The position numbers and the translations under genes were made by a program. The notes under the pieces are model-generated. The model saw only the letters and a program-made list of their open reading frames with translations, ran no database searches and was not told where the DNA came from. From assembly GCA_017415555.1 (NCBI GenBank), contig JAFQGF010000037.1, positions 1-64,000 on the forward strand: a DNA stretch of 64,000 nucleotides. Direction: 5' to 3'. This document shows, in pieces, positions 17,394 through 25,492 of the stretch. The DNA comes from Akkermansia sp. Its GTDB lineage: Bacteria > Verrucomicrobiota > Verrucomicrobiia > Verrucomicrobiales > Akkermansiaceae. The number at the start of each line of letters is the position of its first letter. The stretch's first letter is position 1.

Positions 17394-17792
17394 ATGAGTG
17401 CGCGAGCAATGAGATTGCTGCTGGTATGGGGAGCCGGAGGGATATGGGGGGGCCTGCTTCTGGTGTTTGCCCTGAATAGCTTTATAGTAGCTTGTTTTTC
17501 CGGGAGCTTTAATGTGTGGTGTCAGATGTGGTGCTATCTTGTTGCCGTATTGGGTGCTCTGTTGATGCCATGGCTTATCTCATGCCGGAATCGATGGGCT
17601 GTTGTACCGGGCAGCGTGTCTGTGGTTGCGCTGCTGCTTGTGTTGTCTGAGTCATTGGGGCGATACGATATGCAATTACCGATGGACGGCTGGATTGGCT
17701 CCATATTGTGTTTCCTGGTGTTGTGGGGAAGTGTGGTAGCTTTTTTGCTCGCTACAGCAGTGTCTTGTATCCGTAGTAAGCAAAGAGTATGA
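17394..17792 (+). CDS. Four-helix membrane protein, paralogue of the next gene
   Basis: 132 residues with about four hydrophobic segments (around 8-32, 45-63, 72-85, 100-122). The central motif MWCYLVAVLGALLMPWLISC is nearly repeated in the following protein (MWCYLTAAGAGLVMPWLIS). The two genes overlap by an ATGA. Function is unknown. Confidence 0.7.
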   Translation: MSARAMRLLLVWGAGGIWGGLLLVFALNSFIVACFSGSFNVWCQMWCYLVAVLGALLMPWLISCRNRWAVVPGSVSVVALLLVLSESLGRYDMQLPMDGWIGSILCFLVLWGSVVAFLLATAVSCIRSKQRV

Positions 17793-18589
17793 GCAGAGAA
17801 TGTAAACTTTGGAGTGTAGGTGCGCTTTTGTGCTGCCTGTTTGTTTGCCTGGCCGTGTGTGCCATGTGGCAGGACGGTCCCTACAGCCCGGATGAAGTGT
17901 GGGCGCGCATGTGGTGCTATCTGACCGCCGCCGGGGCTGGGCTTGTGATGCCGTGGCTCATTTCCCGGCGTGCTGTGTGGAGTACCCGATTGGGAACCGG
18001 GCTGGGCTTGCTGGCAGCGTTGGGCATATTTGCCGTGGCCTGTGGAGATTGTGGCTCTGTTGAGGAGATTCCGTGGGAGGCACTGCGCGCTGTCTTCTTG
18101 TGGGGGAGTGTTGCCGGTTTTCTGTTGGCCGGATTATTGCCGAACCTGCGCCGTTCCCTCCGAGTGGCCACTCCGGCAGAGCGCGCCGGGCTTCTCAGAG
18201 CAGGGCGCGTGCTGCTGGCTCTGGTGGCTGGGTTTGGGCTCTTTGTTTTGCAGGCGTTAGCCGGAGTTGCCGTGGCAATATGCCGGGATGATTTTTTGTG
18301 GTGGGAGTATCTTATACTTGTGCCGTTGTTTATAGGCCTGTATATACCCATATTATGGGTTCTTGCGGAGCTTTTGCCGACCGGCCGCTGGCAACGCGTG
18401 TGTTTTCGCGCGTTTTTGTGGCCCTTGCTTCCCGGATTGGTGGCAGCTTCCATTGCCTATTTTCTGGAATGGAGAATACTTGCCGGGCTTAATCTTATAT
18501 CCGTTCGGGTGGCGGCCGCTGCTTTCCCCTTGCTTCTCGCCGTGGGATTCATGCACTACATTCGCTACCGTATACGGAATGAGGGGTGA
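17789..18589 (+). CDS. Polytopic membrane protein, unknown function
   Basis: 266 residues. The first half repeats the topology and the MWCY..MPWLIS motif of the preceding protein, and also its LWGSV.FLLA segment. The second half adds about three further membrane helices (roughly 136-160, 172-196, 208-255) and ends with a basic HYIRYRIRNEG tail. It overlaps the preceding gene by 4 nt, so translational coupling is expected. Best explained as tandem duplication followed by extension or truncation of one copy. Confidence 0.72.
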   Translation: MSRECKLWSVGALLCCLFVCLAVCAMWQDGPYSPDEVWARMWCYLTAAGAGLVMPWLISRRAVWSTRLGTGLGLLAALGIFAVACGDCGSVEEIPWEALRAVFLWGSVAGFLLAGLLPNLRRSLRVATPAERAGLLRAGRVLLALVAGFGLFVLQALAGVAVAICRDDFLWWEYLILVPLFIGLYIPILWVLAELLPTGRWQRVCFRAFLWPLLPGLVAASIAYFLEWRILAGLNLISVRVAAAAFPLLLAVGFMHYIRYRIRNEG

Positions 18590-18639
18590 GGCTTGCGCCG
18601 TAAAAAGTCCTTGTGAAAAGCAGGGGCTGGTATTGTTTA

Positions 18640-19293
18640 TTAATGAAACGTCTCGCCGCAGATGTAGAAGCTGATGAAAAGGCAGGTGGTACCGGTGGTG
18701 GCTGTTACGACGGATGTGGCGATGCTGAGGGGGACATCCACGCCCCAGGATATGGCTGCAACGAGGGGGAGGCGCAGGTAGTTGCCGAGGGTTCTCTGCT
18801 CCGGCAGGATGGCGAGTTCCCGGGGGTCACCCTTGTCTTTGAGTAGGTCGGCACTCCAGAAATGCCAGCCGGTACAGATGGAGCCCGGAATCTTGAGTCT
18901 TACATCTTTGGGGAGTGCTTCATGTTTGATGCGGCGTGCTTTCCGGAAGTCGAATTCCGCTGCTTTTACTAGTCGGGGGGCTTTTTCGTCCAGCTTCAGC
19001 AGGTAACGCTCCGGTTGTGGCGTGTTCAGATAGGGTTGGGCGTCTTCGTATTGGGCCCGCATGCCCCAGTGTATAGGATCCGGGTACCAATCCATCAGGT
19101 TGGGAGCGTAGCGCATATAGCGTACCTCGCATTCCGTGTAGTAGTCGCCGTTCAGTTCGTAGAGCTGAGGATTGTTGAGGTGAATGGTGGGTACGGCTTT
19201 GCCGATGCTGTCCAGTTTGGCTCCGATGTTGCTGGAGACACAGCTGGAGAGCAGTAGGGCCGGTAGGGCTAAAAGTGGGAGAATCGATTTCAT
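18640..19293 (-). CDS. Lipoprotein of a tandem paralogous family (third copy)
   Basis: 217 residues. Signal sequence MKSILPLLALPALLLSSC ends in a lipobox. Right after the Cys comes the family motif SSNIGAKLDSIGKAVP. The middle contains YYTECEVRYMRYAP and AAEFDFRKARR. The C-terminal motif LGNYLRLPLVAAISWGVDVP leads into a hydrophobic segment (TSVVTATTGTTCLFISFYIC). Same architecture as the two upstream genes. The DVPLS-type ending resembles YceK/YidQ-like lipoproteins, a weak comparison. Function is unknown; an outer-membrane or periplasmic location is expected. Confidence 0.75.
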   Translation of the reverse strand: MKSILPLLALPALLLSSCVSSNIGAKLDSIGKAVPTIHLNNPQLYELNGDYYTECEVRYMRYAPNLMDWYPDPIHWGMRAQYEDAQPYLNTPQPERYLLKLDEKAPRLVKAAEFDFRKARRIKHEALPKDVRLKIPGSICTGWHFWSADLLKDKGDPRELAILPEQRTLGNYLRLPLVAAISWGVDVPLSIATSVVTATTGTTCLFISFYICGETFH

Positions 19294-19307
19294 TGTGTGT
19301 GGGGAAA

Positions 19308-19943
19308 TTACTCGAGAAAAAGTACAAAGGGTAGCACGACAAGGCCGACTGCGGCAAACGGCAGACTGCCTATCACGGAGAGGGGAACATCAATGCCGTA
19401 AGAAAGAAGCACAACGAGCGGAGTCCTCATCCTGTTACCGCGGCTGCGCAGTTCGGGCAGGCAGTTCAGTTCTTCTGTGGTACCCGTCAGCGTGGCACTC
19501 AGGGGGCGCCAGTCGTTGCGTAACTCTCCGGTGAGCCGAAAGGTGAAATCCTTTTTATCCAATTCATCGGTGCTCATGGCTCGGGCTCGTTTGTAGTCAA
19601 AGTCTTTTGGGTAAACGACAGTTGGCTTTGCGGCATCCATACAGATAAGAACCTGCTGAGGTGGCGGGGCATTCAGGCCGGGCTCCGGCTTGTCGTAATA
19701 TCCCTTGCCGCCGTAGGCGTGGCCGATAACCCAGTGGAGGACGCCGCGCTCTATTCGCTTGTAGGCTAGTTCTGCTTCCATGTAGATGGTGCCATCCAGT
19801 TCATAGACTTTCTGTGTTCCGTATTTATGTACAGCGGTTGGCACTGCTTTGCCAATGCTGTCGAGAGTATCGCCCAGATTGCAGGTGGCAAAGCAGCCGG
19901 TCAGCAAGGGCAACAGGGAAAGAAGGGAGAGGAGTTTTTTCAT
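19308..19943 (-). CDS. Lipoprotein of a tandem paralogous family (second copy)
   Basis: 211 residues, MKKLLSLLSLLPLLTGC lipobox signal, then FATCNLGDTLDSIGKAVP. Internal motifs are YELDGTIYMEAELAYKRI and KDFDYKRARAMSTDE. The C-terminus is RGNRMRTPLVVLLSYGIDVP plus a hydrophobic tail. Its start overlaps the stop of the upstream copy by 4 nt (ATGA). The start at 19943 is chosen because the signal peptide begins there. Confidence 0.76.
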   Translation of the reverse strand: MKKLLSLLSLLPLLTGCFATCNLGDTLDSIGKAVPTAVHKYGTQKVYELDGTIYMEAELAYKRIERGVLHWVIGHAYGGKGYYDKPEPGLNAPPPQQVLICMDAAKPTVVYPKDFDYKRARAMSTDELDKKDFTFRLTGELRNDWRPLSATLTGTTEELNCLPELRSRGNRMRTPLVVLLSYGIDVPLSVIGSLPFAAVGLVVLPFVLFLE

Positions 19944-20566
19944 AAGACGGCATCTATCAGGCAACCTACGCCCGTGAGTGTGTAAAGAATGGCATTCCCG
20001 GCCAGAGTGAGGGGCACATCTATCCCCCAGGAAACTGCGGCCACCAACGGCGTACGCAGGTAGTTGCCTGTGCTGCGTCGCTCCGGCAGAAAGTTTACCT
20101 GTGTATCCCATGGACTGTTAGCAAAATCGGCACTCAGAAGGAGGTATTGGGTGCAGTACCGGGAAGGTACACCATGACCTATGAATTTGGGTTTGGTGCT
20201 GCGAGTGGCTTGTTTATAATCAAAATCTCTGGCTGAAATGATTTCATGTTCGTTTAATGCCAACAGATAACGCTCAGCGGGAGAGGCGGGCGCGTCTACA
20301 TGGTCATTCCAGTGGTACAAGTGGCCGAATTTGAACTGAAGTATAGGTGTATTGACGCTCCGGTAGCTTACCTCACACTCAGAATAAAGCTTGTCATTCA
20401 GCGTGTATTTGGCACCGGTCGCGCGGGCGATGGGGATGCTTTTGCCGATGCTGTCCAGCCTGGCGCCCAGATTACTGCTTACTCCAATGGAACTGCAACT
20501 CATGTTGCACAGCGTAGTTGCAATACATACAAGCATGAGGGGAATGACGAGGAGTAGCTTCTTCAT
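19940..20566 (-). CDS. Lipoprotein of a tandem paralogous family (first copy)
   Basis: 208 residues. Signal MKKLLLVIPLMLVCIATTLC with a following MSC lipobox-like cysteine, then SSNLGARLDSIGKSIP. YSECEVSYRSVNTP and ARDFDYKQATRS correspond to the middle motifs of the other copies, and STGNYLRTPLVAAVSWGIDV to the C-terminal motif. The frame is open to 20629, but the earlier codons do not look like a signal peptide. It is the first gene of a three-gene set. Confidence 0.75.
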   Translation of the reverse strand: MKKLLLVIPLMLVCIATTLCNMSCSSIGVSSNLGARLDSIGKSIPIARATGAKYTLNDKLYSECEVSYRSVNTPILQFKFGHLYHWNDHVDAPASPAERYLLALNEHEIISARDFDYKQATRSTKPKFIGHGVPSRYCTQYLLLSADFANSPWDTQVNFLPERRSTGNYLRTPLVAAVSWGIDVPLTLAGNAILYTLTGVGCLIDAVL

Positions 20567-20752
20567 ACACTGCCCGCAGTGTAAATTATTTTGTGCTGAA
20601 AAACAAGCAAAAAGTTCCGCACCCATCAAATGCTTTGGAAAAAATGCTTGTAAATTGAAATCATATAGAGAAGTTGCGAGGCGTCAGGCTGCCGAGACCG
20701 ACGATGGAGGAAGCTCGCGTGCGTATGACAGGCAGGTTGACAAAGTTTGCAT

Positions 20753-21214
20753 TTAGCCGGGGACGGGCATTAAATGCCTTTGCCCTGTTTCCAAAGTCAG
20801 CAGCAAGTGTTTGAGCGCCTTACCGCCGCGGTAATGGCCAGGGGGGTGTTGGGCCGGCAGCACACGGTGGCAGGGGCGTAGGATGGGCAGGGGATTGCCG
20901 GCACACACGCTGCCGACAACTCGGGCGGGTCCCATGCTGCCATAGGTTGCAGTGTGCCCGTAGGGGATGGTGCAGATGCGCTGCATGATGTCCTGTTGCA
21001 GCGGGGTGCCCTGTGGTGTGGCCAGAGGCAGTTGGAAGTGCTTGCGGGTGCCGGCCAGGTATTCCTCCAGTTGCGTGAAGGCGAGGTCCGGCAGGGTGCC
21101 TGCAGCGGGAGGAGGTGCCGGAGGCGCTTCGCCTGGCAGAAAAAGGCGGGTGATGAGCCCGCCTTCTGTATTCAGCGCGATGCGCCCTATACTCAACTGT
21201 TTACTTGTCAGCAT
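20753..21214 (-). CDS. Methylated-DNA--protein-cysteine methyltransferase
   Basis: 153-residue O6-alkylguanine-DNA alkyltransferase (Ogt/MGMT), a suicide repair protein that takes the alkyl group onto the Cys of the PCHRV motif (LPILRPCHRVLP). Upstream are CTIPYGHTATYGSMGPARVV and the hinge AGNPLP; downstream is YRGGKALKHLLLTLE, all typical. The start at 21214 (MLTSKQLSIGRIAL) overlaps the end of the Sel1 gene by 14 nt, suggesting one operon. Some family proteins have longer N-terminal domains; this one is the short form. Confidence 0.92.
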   Translation of the reverse strand: MLTSKQLSIGRIALNTEGGLITRLFLPGEAPPAPPPAAGTLPDLAFTQLEEYLAGTRKHFQLPLATPQGTPLQQDIMQRICTIPYGHTATYGSMGPARVVGSVCAGNPLPILRPCHRVLPAQHPPGHYRGGKALKHLLLTLETGQRHLMPVPG

Positions 21215-22610
21215 CCGTGGTAGGTGGTTGTTCCTCTTCTGCCTGCGCTTTCTTATTAAGAAGATGTACCACAAGGATAGGCACGCCGAATGTAAGAATA
21301 AGCACCAGCGGAATGAACACGAAAAGGAAGAGGTTGAGGTAGCGCGAGCAGGTAGCATCTCCCGCGTCGCTGCCGGTGCGCCACCAGCGGTACATCTGTG
21401 TGGGGCTCCAGTTCACACCGGAGTTGGGGGTGATGTGCAGCAGTCCTCGGCGAGCCATGGCTTCGATGACGCCGCGGTCGCTGGCAATGCGGTACCAGTT
21501 GTTGGCAAGTTCCGGTTCACCCACGCTGTCGTAATACAGCCCCAGCTCATACGGGGCTCGCAGGTCATTATAGTAGTCGCTGGCTGTCTGGAGCATGTTC
21601 AGCGCCCGGGATTCATCCTTTTCCACTCCATCGGCGCCGGTAAGAAGCAGCTTTGCCGTGGCTGTCATGGCGGCGGGCAGTCCCATGCTGCCGGCCTGAT
21701 TAAAGCAGTCGAACGCCTCTTTTGTCTTGCCTTCGGCCAGCAGGAGTGTACCCTTGTGGTAAATCGCTTCTGCTATGTTGGCGTCTGCTGCCAGTTCCAG
21801 GTACTTGCGTCCCAGTGTTTCGTCTTTCGGTGCATTCTTCCCTTCCAGGTAAGCAGAACCTACCACCCAGGCCATCATGCCATCCTTTGCTTCATCTGCC
21901 AGCTTGCGGGCATAGCCAATGGCGCGCTCTGCGTCTTTTTCCACACCGATGCCTTTTACATAGCACTTATAGAGCTGGCTCCAGGCCCAGGCGTTATCGG
22001 CCTGTTCCATTTTTGATATACCCTCGGCGGCATTTTTTGCAGTGCCGATACCCATGAGCTGCATATAGCCCTGCCAGTAGAGGGCATTGCGCTGCGCGGT
22101 GGTCGGCTCTCCGGATATGGCCGCCGTGAGCTTTTCATACTCCGCGTATGCCATGCGGTAGAATTTATCTGCCTCTGCCGTATTGTTCTGCTGGCTGAAG
22201 AGTTCGCCCAGAATGAAGGCAGCTGCCGGTTGTCCGGATTCCGCAGCCCGCACAAACCAATTTACGGCTTTGCCAAAATCCTGAGGCATGTAGTCCTGCC
22301 CTTTGAGATAGGCTGTGGCCAGCTGCATCATACTTTGGGTATCCCCGCTTTCGGATTTGCTCGTCAGCTGTTCCTCATAGCGTGCAGCCCAGGCTTTTGC
22401 CTGCTCGGTGTTGCCCAACAAGGCATAGGCTGTGTAGATCTGCTGTGTGGCGTCGGTATCGCCGCTTTCTGCCTTGCGTGTCAGTTCCGCAAGGTCTGGG
22501 TCCTGTTCTGCATTCTGTGCGGTTGCTGTGGGAGAGGGTAAAGGCTTTTCCTGAGCTGCCAGGGGCATACAGAGCAGGGCAATGAACACAAGCCGGTTGA
22601 AAATCTTCAT
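21201..22610 (-). CDS. Sel1/TPR-repeat protein with signal peptide and C-terminal membrane anchor
   Basis: 469 residues. Signal peptide MKIFNRLVFIALLCMPLAAQ. Then a series of Sel1-like helical repeats, with typical blocks such as AESGQPAAAFILGELFSQQ, AIGYARKLADEAKDGMMAWV and GSAYLEGKNAPKDETLGRKY, running to about residue 410. A C-terminal transmembrane segment (LFLFVFIPLVLILTFGVPIL) and a short acidic tail follow. Such proteins act as periplasmic or surface interaction scaffolds. The partner cannot be guessed. It overlaps the DNA-repair gene downstream. Confidence 0.85.
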   Translation of the reverse strand: MKIFNRLVFIALLCMPLAAQEKPLPSPTATAQNAEQDPDLAELTRKAESGDTDATQQIYTAYALLGNTEQAKAWAARYEEQLTSKSESGDTQSMMQLATAYLKGQDYMPQDFGKAVNWFVRAAESGQPAAAFILGELFSQQNNTAEADKFYRMAYAEYEKLTAAISGEPTTAQRNALYWQGYMQLMGIGTAKNAAEGISKMEQADNAWAWSQLYKCYVKGIGVEKDAERAIGYARKLADEAKDGMMAWVVGSAYLEGKNAPKDETLGRKYLELAADANIAEAIYHKGTLLLAEGKTKEAFDCFNQAGSMGLPAAMTATAKLLLTGADGVEKDESRALNMLQTASDYYNDLRAPYELGLYYDSVGEPELANNWYRIASDRGVIEAMARRGLLHITPNSGVNWSPTQMYRWWRTGSDAGDATCSRYLNLFLFVFIPLVLILTFGVPILVVHLLNKKAQAEEEQPPTTDADK

Positions 22611-22667
22611 GTTGTATGTGATGTGAAATCTGAGTGTGTGTTGAAGCATCTGACGCATTAACATCAG

Positions 22668-22695
22668 AAAAAAGGCTCCGCACCAGCGGAGCCTT
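22668..22695 (-). terminator. Terminator of the pseudouridine synthase gene
   Basis: GGCTCCGC/GCGGAGCC stem with an ACCA loop, followed on the minus strand by six T residues. Confidence 0.9.
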
Positions 22696-22713
22696 TGCGT
22701 GTAAGATAGCAGT

Positions 22714-24126
22714 TTACTCGCCGCGCCCCTTATCGTACGGGCGGCGTTTGTTGAAAGTGCGTGTATTGCGGCGCTCGCCAAATGAGGGACGCTGGTTAAA
22801 GCTCTTGCGCTCTCCGCTAAAGCTGCGGCGTTCCCCGCGGTCGTTGCTGAAGGAGCGGCGCTCGCGGTCGCCAAAGCTGCGGCGTTCCCCGCGGTCGTTG
22901 CCGAAAGAACGGCGCTCGCGGTCACCAAAGCTGCGGCGTTCCCCGCGGTCGTTGCCGAAGGAACGGCGCTCGCGGTCGCCAAAGCTGCGGCGTTCCCCGC
23001 GGTCGTTGCCAAAGGAGCGGCGCTCGCGGTCACCAAAGCTGCGGCGTTCCCCGCGGTCGTTGCCAAAGGAACGGCGCTCGCGGTCGCCAAAGCTGCGGCG
23101 TTCCCCGCGGTCGTTGCCGAAGGCGCGGCGGGGGCCACGGTCATCGCCGGTAAACACGCGGCGGTTGCGGGGGGCGCGGCCAAAGGGACGTCGGGTATCA
23201 TCGCGCTCCGGCTCAAAGGCCTCGCCGGCAGTAAACTTGGTAGATGTCTCCAGTGCTTCCTCTTCTGTTTCGAAGTCATCGGGGTTGAAGACGTAGTTAT
23301 CGTCATCATCATCCTGCGTCGCGGCAGAGTGCCCCATCTGAGGACGCGGTTTGAATGCCTGTTTGGCTCCGATAAGCCCTTTGCGGCGGCGCGGGTTCGT
23401 GGTGGCCTGAGCTATCTGCTCGGCAGTCATGAGGGTTGCCTGACCGGGCTCGAGGTCGCCGCCCCACAGAGAACCGATGCGCACGCGCACCAGCTTCTTC
23501 ACGCGCAGCCCCAGGCAGGAGAACATCTGGCGCACCTGGCGCTTGAGCCCTTGCTCCAGCACCACGCAGGCGCGGCGGGCACTCAGGCGGGAGATGTACT
23601 TGGCCTTGGCCTGCCCCTCGGGAATGCGAACTCCCTTGAGCAGCTGAATGAGCACACTGTTGTCGAAAGCCTGGTCAAGAGTTACCCAGTACTCCTTCTC
23701 GATTCCGCCGCTGGGGTGGCCGATGCTCTGGCCGAGGGTGCCGTTGTTGGTGAAAATAATCAGCCCTTCACTGTCGGCATCCAGACGCCCCACATAGTTG
23801 GCGTAGCGGTACTTGGGCGGCAGCAAATCGTATACTGTGCCAATGGCGCCCTGTGCATCGCGGCTGCACACATAGCCACGCGGCTTGTTGAGCAGCAGCA
23901 CAACCTCTTCCTTGGGGGTGGCATGGCGGCCATCCACCTTCACAAAATCCGTGGGAAGCACGCGCAGACCGGGGGTATCCACGGCCTTGCCGTTCACTTC
24001 CACTCGCCCTTCTGCTATCAGGCGGTCGGCAGCGCGGCGGGACTCATATCCGCAGGCTGCCAGAAACTTGTTCAGACGCACGCTGCCTTCGGGGGCGGGC
24101 GGGTAACTGCTGTTCTCTTCTGTCAT
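22714..24126 (-). CDS. RsuA/RluB-family pseudouridine synthase with long Arg/Ser/Gly repeat tail
   Basis: 470 residues. The N-terminal S4 RNA-binding domain (VRLNKFLAACGYESRRAADR, residues about 16-80) precedes the catalytic domain with GRLDADSEGLIIFTN (catalytic Asp) and GLKRQVRQMFSCLGLRVKKL. After about residue 250 comes a disordered tail with an acidic patch (DDDDDNYVFNPDDFETEEEA), then five to six copies of an 18-residue unit (GERRSFGDRERRSFGNDR) and KSFNQRPSFGERRNTRTF. The enzyme isomerises uridine in rRNA. The tail is typical of RNA chaperone-like RGG/RS regions and is much longer than in RluB. A separate target for the tail is inference. Confidence 0.92.
   Translation of the reverse strand: MTEENSSYPPAPEGSVRLNKFLAACGYESRRAADRLIAEGRVEVNGKAVDTPGLRVLPTDFVKVDGRHATPKEEVVLLLNKPRGYVCSRDAQGAIGTVYDLLPPKYRYANYVGRLDADSEGLIIFTNNGTLGQSIGHPSGGIEKEYWVTLDQAFDNSVLIQLLKGVRIPEGQAKAKYISRLSARRACVVLEQGLKRQVRQMFSCLGLRVKKLVRVRIGSLWGGDLEPGQATLMTAEQIAQATTNPRRRKGLIGAKQAFKPRPQMGHSAATQDDDDDNYVFNPDDFETEEEALETSTKFTAGEAFEPERDDTRRPFGRAPRNRRVFTGDDRGPRRAFGNDRGERRSFGDRERRSFGNDRGERRSFGDRERRSFGNDRGERRSFGDRERRSFGNDRGERRSFGDRERRSFGNDRGERRSFGDRERRSFSNDRGERRSFSGERKSFNQRPSFGERRNTRTFNKRRPYDKGRGE
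22830..23130 (-). repeat. In-frame 54-nt tandem repeat coding for the Arg/Ser tail
   Basis: Units of 54 nt (18 codons) repeated about five to six times with few substitutions, entirely inside the pseudouridine synthase reading frame. The near-identity at DNA level suggests recent expansion or ongoing copy-number change. Confidence 0.9.
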
Positions 24127-24176
24127 GTCTAGTCTTCTTGTTGGGACGCTTTCGCGCCGGGTTCACATCGGGTTGT

Positions 24177-24210
24177 AAAAAAGCCTCGCGGCACGTGAAT
24201 ACCGAGAGGC
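24177..24210 (-). terminator. Terminator of the small basic protein gene
   Basis: GCCTCGCGG/CCGAGAGGC stem (one mismatch), followed on the minus strand by a six-T run. Confidence 0.8.
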
Positions 24211-24268
24211 TCCGGAAAAATATCTGTTGAATGCCCCGCTCATGCAGAGAGGGGAGGAATGGGCGGCA

Positions 24269-24424
24269 TCAGGCCTCGAACTTGGTCTTGGGAAGACCGA
24301 TGGGGCTCTGACCCTCCTTCCACTGGCCGCGCTCCTTCATGAGCTTAACGCGCTCGAAGCGCTTGAGGACAGAACGCTTACCGCCAACGGTACCGGTTGC
24401 TTTGAGTGTGGAGTGCTTGGACAT
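24269..24424 (-). CDS. Small basic protein of the Verrucomicrobia/Chlamydia family
   Basis: 51 residues: MSKHSTLKATGTVGGKRSVL, then KRFERVKLMKERGQWKEG, then QSPIGLPKTKFEA. The RFER..LK..G.WKEG..P.GLPK pattern is the one I know from a short, highly expressed, ribosome-associated-looking basic protein confined to Verrucomicrobia and Chlamydiae. Its biochemical role is, to my knowledge, not established. It has its own promoter with an untranslated leader of about 50 nt and its own terminator, as expected for an abundant product. Confidence 0.85.
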   Translation of the reverse strand: MSKHSTLKATGTVGGKRSVLKRFERVKLMKERGQWKEGQSPIGLPKTKFEA

Positions 24425-24480
24425 ATCTTGTGTGTTGTGTAAAAGGTTAATCCCGCATCACTGCGGAGAGGTGGTCGCCT

Positions 24481-24509
24481 CTTATACTCTAATTGCACGC
24501 TTTTGGCAA
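24481..24509 (-). promoter_or_regulatory. Promoter of the small basic protein gene
   Basis: Minus strand TTGCCA, 17-nt spacer, TATAAG. Unlike most units here it leaves a long leader (about 50 nt). Confidence 0.65.
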
Positions 24510-24596
24510 GCCAAATTTGCGTCTTTTTTCAAATATCAGGTTTTTTCAGGTAAAAATGTCGAGGAAATCTTTCCGCCGGAGCGCGGGGATGGGCAG

Positions 24597-24872
24597 TTAA
24601 TAACGGCGGCGCGGTTGACGCGGGCGGACATCGACGGGCTTGGGATTCCTGAGTGCCCTCGCGGGATTCCTGAGGCTCGGAGCCGGGTTCAGAGCCCCCG
24701 GTGCCGGATTCATCGGCCCCTGCTTCGGATTAATGGAGCGCCACTGGCCGTTCTGGTGGCGAGTGGGCGGGTTGATGACCGGGAGTAACTTGTCTCGCGT
24801 TCTGCCGTACTGAGCTTGCGCTGCTGTGGGCAGCAGCGCAAGCATAAGAAGCATGGTTATGAGAGTTTTCAT
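24597..24872 (-). CDS. Small secreted Asn/Pro/Arg-rich protein
   Basis: 91 residues. Signal peptide MKTLITMLLMLALLPTAAQA with likely cleavage before Q21. The mature part is basic and low-complexity, with variations of N-P-A-P/R (MNPAPGALNPAPSLRNPARA, LRNPKPVDV), and ends RPRQPRRRY. It resembles the secreted basic proteins at 57733-60403 in style. Unknown function. Confidence 0.6.
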   Translation of the reverse strand: MKTLITMLLMLALLPTAAQAQYGRTRDKLLPVINPPTRHQNGQWRSINPKQGPMNPAPGALNPAPSLRNPARALRNPKPVDVRPRQPRRRY

Positions 24873-24906
24873 GGTAGCATGGAGGCATGCTGCTCTCTGG
24901 TGCGCT

Positions 24907-25359
24907 TTACTTGAAAAGCTTGTTGAGCCCCTTGTTTACAGCTTTGTTGGTAGCTTTAGTGGCATTCTTTTTGGCATTGGCCTTGCTGGCTGCCTTCTTA
25001 TCTGCTGCTGCTTTCTTGGCTGCTGCGGCCTGTTCTTTTATCGCTTTTTCGGTGGCCTCGCGGGAAGCTTTTACGGCAGCAGCGTCAGCTTCTGCCTGTG
25101 TTTTGATGGCTTCTACAGCCTGCTTCTTAGCCTCGATGTCGGCAGCCACGGCATCGGCCTTGGCCTGAGCATCAGCTATTTTGCTTGCAATGCCGGAGGT
25201 GCTGTCAGCGGCACCGGCTGTAGCGGCATTCACTTTCTCGGTAATGGCGGCGGTAGCCTGGTTCTTGGCTTCGTTCACGGCGGCATCCTTCACGGCTGTC
25301 AGCATGTCGGCCTGAGCAATGGCGGCGGTCAGCAGGGCAAAAATGGCGATTTTCTTCAT
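24907..25359 (-). CDS. Secreted Ala/Lys-rich coiled-coil protein
   Basis: 150 residues. Signal peptide MKKIAIFALLTAAIAQA, then an almost uninterrupted helix rich in Ala, Lys, Glu (DAQAKADAVAADIEAKKQAV, KEQAAAAKKAAADKKAASK). The tail is strongly basic (ANAKKNATKATNKAVNKG). Histone-H1-like or coiled-coil periplasmic protein by composition; homology inference is unsafe because of low complexity. Confidence 0.65.
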   Translation of the reverse strand: MKKIAIFALLTAAIAQADMLTAVKDAAVNEAKNQATAAITEKVNAATAGAADSTSGIASKIADAQAKADAVAADIEAKKQAVEAIKTQAEADAAAVKASREATEKAIKEQAAAAKKAAADKKAASKANAKKNATKATNKAVNKGLNKLFK

Positions 25360-25492
25360 TGTCTTGAAAGTCAGGTTAATGTTTTATGTTGGCACGGGCT
25401 TGTTCCCGCGGGCACAAGCCTACCATATATTCCGGGAGGAGTCAATCCCTAATATGTCTGGGGCAAACCCATGCGGCCTGAAGATTTTACCT

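Noticed and set aside
22830-23130. CRISPR-like regular repeats
   Set aside because: The 54-nt units are contiguous, have no unique spacers and are in frame inside a gene; the same holds for the 42-nt (57955-58200) and 30-nt (59370-59560) repeats. No cas gene is present.
22634-23296. Plus-strand SR-repeat-like frame and a minus-strand Ala-rich frame over the 54-nt repeats
   Set aside because: Both are other-frame readings of the repeat tail of the pseudouridine synthase, whose own frame has a complete S4 and catalytic domain.
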